Assembly (NCBI GenBank): GCA_964461115.1
Contig: CAYWSX010000007.1
Span: 1-64,000 of the forward strand
DNA from: RGIG2134 sp964461115
Lineage (GTDB): Bacteria; Cyanobacteriota; Vampirovibrionia; Gastranaerophilales; Gastranaerophilaceae
Length of the DNA stretch: 64,000 nt
Reading direction: 5' to 3'
Shown: positions 60,183 through 64,000 of the stretch, in pieces
Layout: every line of letters begins with the position of its first letter
How positions within the stretch are numbered: position 1 is the first letter of the stretch
Translations under genes and position numbers: made by a program
Notes under the pieces: model-generated
What the model was told of the DNA's origin: nothing
The model's input: only the letters and a program-made list of their open reading frames with translations
Databases searched by the model: none

Positions 60183-61166
60183 ATGGTCTTTAATTTCTTC
60201 AAAAAAGATAAAGATGAAAACAATCAAGGCTCTGAAATTCAGCAGGAAGCTGGAAATAAAGGTTTTTGGGGGATTTCGGTTGACAACTTAAAAAAAGTTG
60301 TTTCAAACACTGCACATTCTCTTGTTAACAATGTTGTGAATCAGTTTGAAAATGCCGAAGAGCTTGACGAGTTTATTCTCGATGATATGGAAGACGCTTT
60401 AATTAAAGCCGATTTGGGTGTGGGTGTTGCTTCGGAAATTGTCGATACATTGAGAAAACGCAATGAAATCAAACCTTCTAAAGTGCGTGAATTTTTGAAA
60501 AACTCTTTTGCCGAAATACTCTCGAGCGCTGGAGAATCGGAGCTTTCCTTCAAAGAGGGTGAACTGAATATTTATTTTGTAACAGGTGTTAATGGTGCGG
60601 GTAAAACTACGCTTATCGGCAAACTTGCAAATAAATTTAAACAAAGCGGAAAAAAAGTCCTTATTGCTGCAGGCGACACTTTCAGGGCGGCGGCTGAAGA
60701 ACAGTTGAATATCTGGTCTGAGCGTGCAGGTGCCGATATCGTGCGCAAAGATAGCGCGGATCCCGCGTCGGTTGTTTTTGACGCTGTTCAAAAAGGTAAA
60801 AATGAAAATTATGATGTCCTGCTGATTGATACGGCAGGGCGGCTGCAAAATAAATTTAATCTAATGCAGGAGTTGGCTAAAATTAAAGCTGTTATTGATA
60901 AACAAGCTCCTGAAAATATTAGAGAGTGTATTCTTGTTATCGACGCCAATACGGGGCAAAACGGGCTTTCTCAAGCGAAAATATTTTCGGAAGCTGTTAA
61001 TTTAACTTGCGTTGCGCTGACAAAGCTAGACGGTTCTGCTAAAGGCGGAATTATTATAAATATTGCAAAAGAAATGAAGCTGCCTGTGAAATTAATCGGC
61101 GTAGGTGAAAAATTGGAAGACCTGAGAGTTTTCAATAGCGCAGATTTTATTGAGGCGTTGTTTTAG
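60183..61166 (+). CDS. ftsY: Signal recognition particle receptor FtsY
   Basis: A 327-residue SRP receptor GTPase, partner of Ffh (encoded at 23432). A short charged N-terminal A region is followed by the N domain and the G domain: VTGVNGAGKTTLIGKLANK, DTFRAAAEEQL, IDTAGRLQNKFNLMQEL, TKLDGSAKGG and VGEKLEDLRVF. The A domain is much shorter than in E. coli, common in Gram-positive and cyanobacterial forms. Its 3' end overlaps a convergent small gene by 20 bases. Confidence 0.97.
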   Translation: MVFNFFKKDKDENNQGSEIQQEAGNKGFWGISVDNLKKVVSNTAHSLVNNVVNQFENAEELDEFILDDMEDALIKADLGVGVASEIVDTLRKRNEIKPSKVREFLKNSFAEILSSAGESELSFKEGELNIYFVTGVNGAGKTTLIGKLANKFKQSGKKVLIAAGDTFRAAAEEQLNIWSERAGADIVRKDSADPASVVFDAVQKGKNENYDVLLIDTAGRLQNKFNLMQELAKIKAVIDKQAPENIRECILVIDANTGQNGLSQAKIFSEAVNLTCVALTKLDGSAKGGIIINIAKEMKLPVKLIGVGEKLEDLRVFNSADFIEALF

Positions 61167-61518
61167 CTAATTCTTCGATTCGTTTGTCTGCATTTTTTCG
61201 CGATATATGTTTAAAGACGCACGAAAGAGCGTATATTCCGCTTAAAAGTCCCGCACCGATTTTCGCTGATTTCCAAATTTCCGGCATGTGTAATTTTCTG
61301 TTTTTTAAGAGATTATTATAAATGGATTTGCTCTCTGAGCTCATTTTAGATAGTTCGACGGTGTCTGCAAAATGACCGTCTTTAAAGTTTTGTAGTCGGC
61401 ATTTTTGTTGGATTGCGGTCATTCCTCCAAACAAAGCTCCGCCTGCAGCTGCCGAGGCGCCCAATTTTACTCCGTATTCGAGCATAGTTGGTTGTGAGTT
61501 TGCTTTTACAGAATCCAT
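61147..61518 (-). CDS. Small hypothetical membrane-associated protein
   Basis: A 123-residue protein of unknown function. A polar start (MDSVKANSQPTM) leads into a Gly/Ala-rich hydrophobic segment (LGASAAAGGALFGGMTAI), a basic middle with a SESKSIYNNLLKNRKL helix, then a second hydrophobic stretch (IGAGLLSGIYALSCVF) and a Lys/Arg-rich tail. The layout resembles the small proteins at 8628 and 24902, though the S-F-G/K motif is absent. It overlaps ftsY by 20 bases at the stop ends. Confidence 0.65.
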   Translation of the reverse strand: MDSVKANSQPTMLEYGVKLGASAAAGGALFGGMTAIQQKCRLQNFKDGHFADTVELSKMSSESKSIYNNLLKNRKLHMPEIWKSAKIGAGLLSGIYALSCVFKHISRKNADKRIEELAKTTPQ

Positions 61519-61617
61519 TATAACCTTACACTTTTGTTGCTATATCTTAATAAAAACAGATAAAAAGTGTTTTTTGTCGAAAACAACCGTAAATCTTGCT
61601 AAATCTTTACAAACCCC

Positions 61618-61645
61618 TTGCATGAAATTCTTTTTTCGATAAAAT
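61618..61645 (+). promoter_or_regulatory. Promoter of the rpsE operon
   Basis: TTGCAT and TAAAAT are spaced by 16 bases, about 165 bases before the rpsE ATG. The leader contains no supported open frame or recognised ribosomal-protein binding structure. Confidence 0.5.
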
Positions 61646-61809
61646 AATAAGGTCAGAAAATTTCACAACTAACATTTCAAACATGCATTGCTTCGATTTT
61701 ACAGACAGGGCTTGAAAAAGCTAAAGTCAAAAAAATTGGAATAATTGAGCATGTTTTTTTGTTAGAAACAAAAGTACAACAAGTATTTACACAAAAAAAG
61801 GAAAAATAA

Positions 61810-62421
61810 ATGTCAGAAGAAAAACTAAATGAAAATGTTGAAGTTGTTGTTGAAACTGTAGAAGTTGCAGCAGAACAAACAGACAGACCGCAAAGACGCG
61901 GTAAAAAAAGAAGAATTGAAACAACAGATGCTGAAAAACCTGTTTCTGAATGGGAAGAAAGAGTTGTTCAAATTCGCCGCGTAACAAAAGTTGTTAAAGG
62001 TGGTAAAAAATTAAGCTTTAGAGCTATCGTTATCGTGGGTAACAAAAAAGGTCAAGTAGGCGTAGGCTGTGCTAAAGCGGCTGAAGTTATTATCGCTATT
62101 CAAAAAGCGATTGCAGATGGCAGAAAAAACCTTATCAATGTGCCTATCTTTAAAACATCTATTCCGCACCCTATCACAGGACGTTCAGGTGCAGGCAGCG
62201 TAATGCTCAGACCGGCTTCAGAAGGTACAGGGGTTATCGCGGGCGGCGCTGTTCGTTCAGTTCTTGAACTTGCTGGTATCGAAAATATTTTGAGCAAATC
62301 TTTAGGTTCAAAATCACCTCTTAACGCAGCTAACGCTACATTAGCGGCTTTGAAATCTTTGAGAAGATTCAACGACGTTGCGAAAATTCGCGGTCTTGCT
62401 CTTAAAGATATGTTGAACTAG
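61810..62421 (+). CDS. rpsE: Small ribosomal subunit protein uS5
   Basis: A 203-residue protein. The S5 core is clear: WEERVVQIRRVTKVVKGGKKLSFRAIVIVG, GQVGVGCAKAAEV, RSGAGSVMLRPASEGTGVIAGGAVRSVLELAGI and KSLGSKSPLNAANATL. A non-conserved N-terminal extension of about 45 acidic then basic residues precedes it. S5 helps maintain decoding accuracy at the mRNA entry site. It opens a separate transcription unit here, whereas in most bacteria L18 and the rest of the spc operon lie directly upstream. Confidence 0.98.
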   Translation: MSEEKLNENVEVVVETVEVAAEQTDRPQRRGKKRRIETTDAEKPVSEWEERVVQIRRVTKVVKGGKKLSFRAIVIVGNKKGQVGVGCAKAAEVIIAIQKAIADGRKNLINVPIFKTSIPHPITGRSGAGSVMLRPASEGTGVIAGGAVRSVLELAGIENILSKSLGSKSPLNAANATLAALKSLRRFNDVAKIRGLALKDMLN

Positions 62422-62486
62422 TTCAAAAGACTAATAGGATTACATAACATCCGTAATATGATGTTAAACAATAAAGGAATTAAAAA

Positions 62487-62666
62487 ATGGCAAATCAAAT
62501 AAAAATTAAACTTAAAAAAAGTCTTATCGGTTCTACCGACAAGCAAATCAAAGTTGTTAAAGGACTTGGTCTTTCAAAAATTAACCAGGTTGTTGAACAG
62601 TACGATACTCCGACTATCATGGGTATGGTAAATAGAGTTTCTCACTTAGTAGAAATCGTTAAGTAG
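62487..62666 (+). CDS. rpmD: Large ribosomal subunit protein uL30
   Basis: A 59-residue protein starting MANQIKIKLKKSLIGSTDKQ. The KSLIG..DKQ....LGL.KINQVVEQYDTP..MGMVNRVSHLVEI pattern is the uL30 fold, at normal length. The ATG has AAAGGAAT upstream. It lies between rpsE and rplO as in the standard spc operon. Cyanobacteria and plastids generally lack this gene, so its presence argues that the organism is a relative of, not within, photosynthetic Cyanobacteria. Confidence 0.93.
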   Translation: MANQIKIKLKKSLIGSTDKQIKVVKGLGLSKINQVVEQYDTPTIMGMVNRVSHLVEIVK

Positions 62667-62691
62667 AAAAATTAATCGAAAGGTAATAAAA

Positions 62692-63144
62692 ATGACAGAA
62701 ATGATAACATTAGAAGATTTGAGACCTGCTGCAGGTGCGACTAAAAGAACAAAAAGAGTCGGACGTGGCCGTTCATCAGGACACGGTAAAACATCTACAC
62801 GCGGCCACAACGGTGAAGGTCAACGTTCAGGAAACTCTGCAAAAAGAGGTTTTGAAGGCGGACAGATGCCTGGTTACAGACAAATGCCTAAATTGAAAGG
62901 TTTTGAAGTAATCAACCGTGTAAAATATGCTGAAATCAACATTTCAGACCTTGAAAAATTAGGTATGGAAACAGTTTGCCTCAGCTGCTTAAAAGAAGGC
63001 AGAAAAGTTCGCAACTCTTCTCAAAAATTGAGAATTCTCGGTAAAGGCGAATTGACAAAAGCGGTTACTGTTAAAGCTCATCACTTTACAGCTTCTGCAA
63101 AAGAAAAAATTGAAAAAGCTGGCGGAAAGGCTGAATTAGTATAA
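62692..63144 (+). CDS. rplO: Large ribosomal subunit protein uL15
   Basis: A 150-residue protein. LEDLRPAAGATKRTKRVGRGRSSGHGKTSTRGHNGEG is the Gly/Arg-rich extended N-terminal arm of uL15, followed by RGFEGGQMPGYRQMPKLKGF and a C-terminal globular part (GKGELTKAVTVKAHHFTASAKEKIEKAGG). It is a late-assembling 50S protein. Its stop overlaps the secY ATG (TAATG), implying coupled translation. Confidence 0.98.
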   Translation: MTEMITLEDLRPAAGATKRTKRVGRGRSSGHGKTSTRGHNGEGQRSGNSAKRGFEGGQMPGYRQMPKLKGFEVINRVKYAEINISDLEKLGMETVCLSCLKEGRKVRNSSQKLRILGKGELTKAVTVKAHHFTASAKEKIEKAGGKAELV

Positions 63145-64000
63145 TGAAAAACAATTATGCGCAGCCCGCACCTGACATCGTCGGGATGGTAAAGGCGTCG
63201 GGGCTGAAAGAAAAAGCAATATTTACATTGATTGCAATTGCAGTGTTCAGATTTTTGGCACAGGTACCGTTGTTCGGTATTGATGCTGCTAATTTTGCTC
63301 ACGCTGCAACAGGAAATAACCTTATTGCGTTTATCGACCTGTTTTCGGGCGGCGCATTAGGTAAAGTTTCCATTATTGCTCTCGGAATCGGACCATATAT
63401 TACGGCTTCAATTGTAATGCAGTTATTGACTGTTGTGGTTCCTCAGTGGGAGCAGATGCAGAAAGAAGATGGTGAAGCGGGAAGACGCAAGCTTTCTCAA
63501 TATAGCCGTGTTTTGACTGTATTTATTGCATTGTTTCAGGGCGGTATCTTTTTATCGTATTTGACAAAATCTGCGCCTCACGCAATTTTAAACGGCGTCA
63601 ATCACGGTCTGTTTTTTGTCGGCTCTATGCTGATTTTAACAGCAGGCGCGGTGTTTGTAATGTGGCTGTCAGAGCTTATTACGGAAAAAGGTATCGGAAA
63701 CGGCGGTTCGCTGTTAATTTTTGCAGGTATTTTGGCAGGTATTCCTGTTTATGCTTCAAAAACGTCACAGTTAATTGCTAACGATTCAGGAATGCAGTTG
63801 AACCTTGTTATGCTGCTTGCAATATTTGCGGCAACAATGGTTTTGATTGTAATAATGCAGGAAGCAATCAGAAAAGTCATTATCGTTAACCCGAAAAGAC
63901 AAGTTGGGAACAAGATTTACGGCGGTATGAATACTCATATTCCGTTTAAACTTAACCCGGGCGGCGTAATGCCGATTATCTTTGCGGTTGCGATTTTATT
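63144..64000 (+). CDS. secY: Preprotein translocase subunit SecY, N-terminal part
   Basis: The first 285 residues of the channel subunit of the Sec translocon; the gene runs off the window. KEKAIFTLIAIAVFRFLAQVPLFGID (first helix), SGGALGKVSIIALGIGPYITASIVMQLLT (helices 2a/2b with the plug), GEAGRRKLSQYSR, ITEKGIGNGGSLLIFAGI and the cytoplasmic loop IIVNPKRQ are canonical. It receives ribosomes from the Ffh-FtsY pathway, whose genes are also in this window. The start overlaps the rplO stop by one base. Confidence 0.97.
   Translation, partial: MKNNYAQPAPDIVGMVKASGLKEKAIFTLIAIAVFRFLAQVPLFGIDAANFAHAATGNNLIAFIDLFSGGALGKVSIIALGIGPYITASIVMQLLTVVVPQWEQMQKEDGEAGRRKLSQYSRVLTVFIALFQGGIFLSYLTKSAPHAILNGVNHGLFFVGSMLILTAGAVFVMWLSELITEKGIGNGGSLLIFAGILAGIPVYASKTSQLIANDSGMQLNLVMLLAIFAATMVLIVIMQEAIRKVIIVNPKRQVGNKIYGGMNTHIPFKLNPGGVMPIIFAVAIL

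Noticed and set aside
61676..61809. Open frame before rpsE that might be a remnant of rplR
   Set aside because: No ATG, no similarity to L18, and it lies within the predicted leader of the operon.

Overview
The window is AT-rich, densely packed bacterial chromosome. It most resembles a non-photosynthetic relative of Cyanobacteria (Melainabacteria/Vampirovibrionia, probably Gastranaerophilales). This placement is an inference from three things: a DUF3326 protein of the cyanobacterial type, a nusB-ftsY pair as in cyanobacteria, and several scattered prepilin-like proteins with an A-F-T-L-A-E-(I/V)-L-I-T-L start. Unlike Cyanobacteria, it carries rpmD (L30). No rRNA, CRISPR array, transposase or prophage is visible. 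The only tRNA is tRNA-Phe.

Layout. 1-2.2 kb: end of a UPF0173 hydrolase, DUF3326, and an overlapping prepilin-like gene. 2.2-9.1 kb: priA with a PC4-like ssDNA-binding gene, a large M16 peptidase, and two overlapping small genes of unknown function. 9.2-18.8 kb: housekeeping genes bL25, rsmD, ileS, gcvPB, dprA, topA, aroE. 18.9-25.8 kb: a GH77 glucanotransferase, rpsO, TPR proteins, ffh, small orphans and a structured intergenic element. 26.1-34.1 kb: one enormous gene encoding flagellin N- and C-terminal domains around about 2,400 residues of Gly/Asn/Asp-rich RTX-like repeats, followed by tRNA-Phe with a duplicated 3' end. 34.6-43.4 kb: an HD hydrolase, an ASKHA/ROK-like protein, a metal-exporter-like membrane protein, holin-like/NfeD/QmcA membrane proteins, an M48 peptidase with two exported paralogues, an iron alcohol dehydrogenase, and a prepilin-like protein fused to a phage tail-collar domain. 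43.4-52.3 kb: a coiled-coil/EF-hand protein, HPF, a pentapeptide protein, a response regulator, a TPR protein, a GAF-HD-GYP phosphodiesterase, a glycosyltransferase and another prepilin. 52.5-58.6 kb: a divergent PEP carboxykinase, then an operon of histidine kinase, response regulator, degenerate PilB/GspE-like ATPase and a small protein, then an XRE regulator. 58.6-64 kb: a promoter inside a perfect palindrome, a fourth prepilin, nusB, ftsY, and an rpsE-rpmD-rplO-secY operon that runs off the end.

Themes. (1) Surface structures: a giant orphan flagellin, four dispersed prepilin-like proteins whose cleavage site lacks the usual Gly, and a degenerate assembly-ATPase homologue under two-component control. 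(2) Six otherwise unrelated proteins share a short N-terminal S/T-F-G/K motif with no ordinary signal peptide in front of it; this may be a lineage-specific sorting or processing tag. (3) Both SRP GTPases (Ffh, FtsY) and SecY are present. (4) Several genes have a -10 box 6-8 bases before the ATG and no Shine-Dalgarno sequence, suggesting leaderless mRNAs.

All functional calls are by eye from sequence motifs; no database search was possible.
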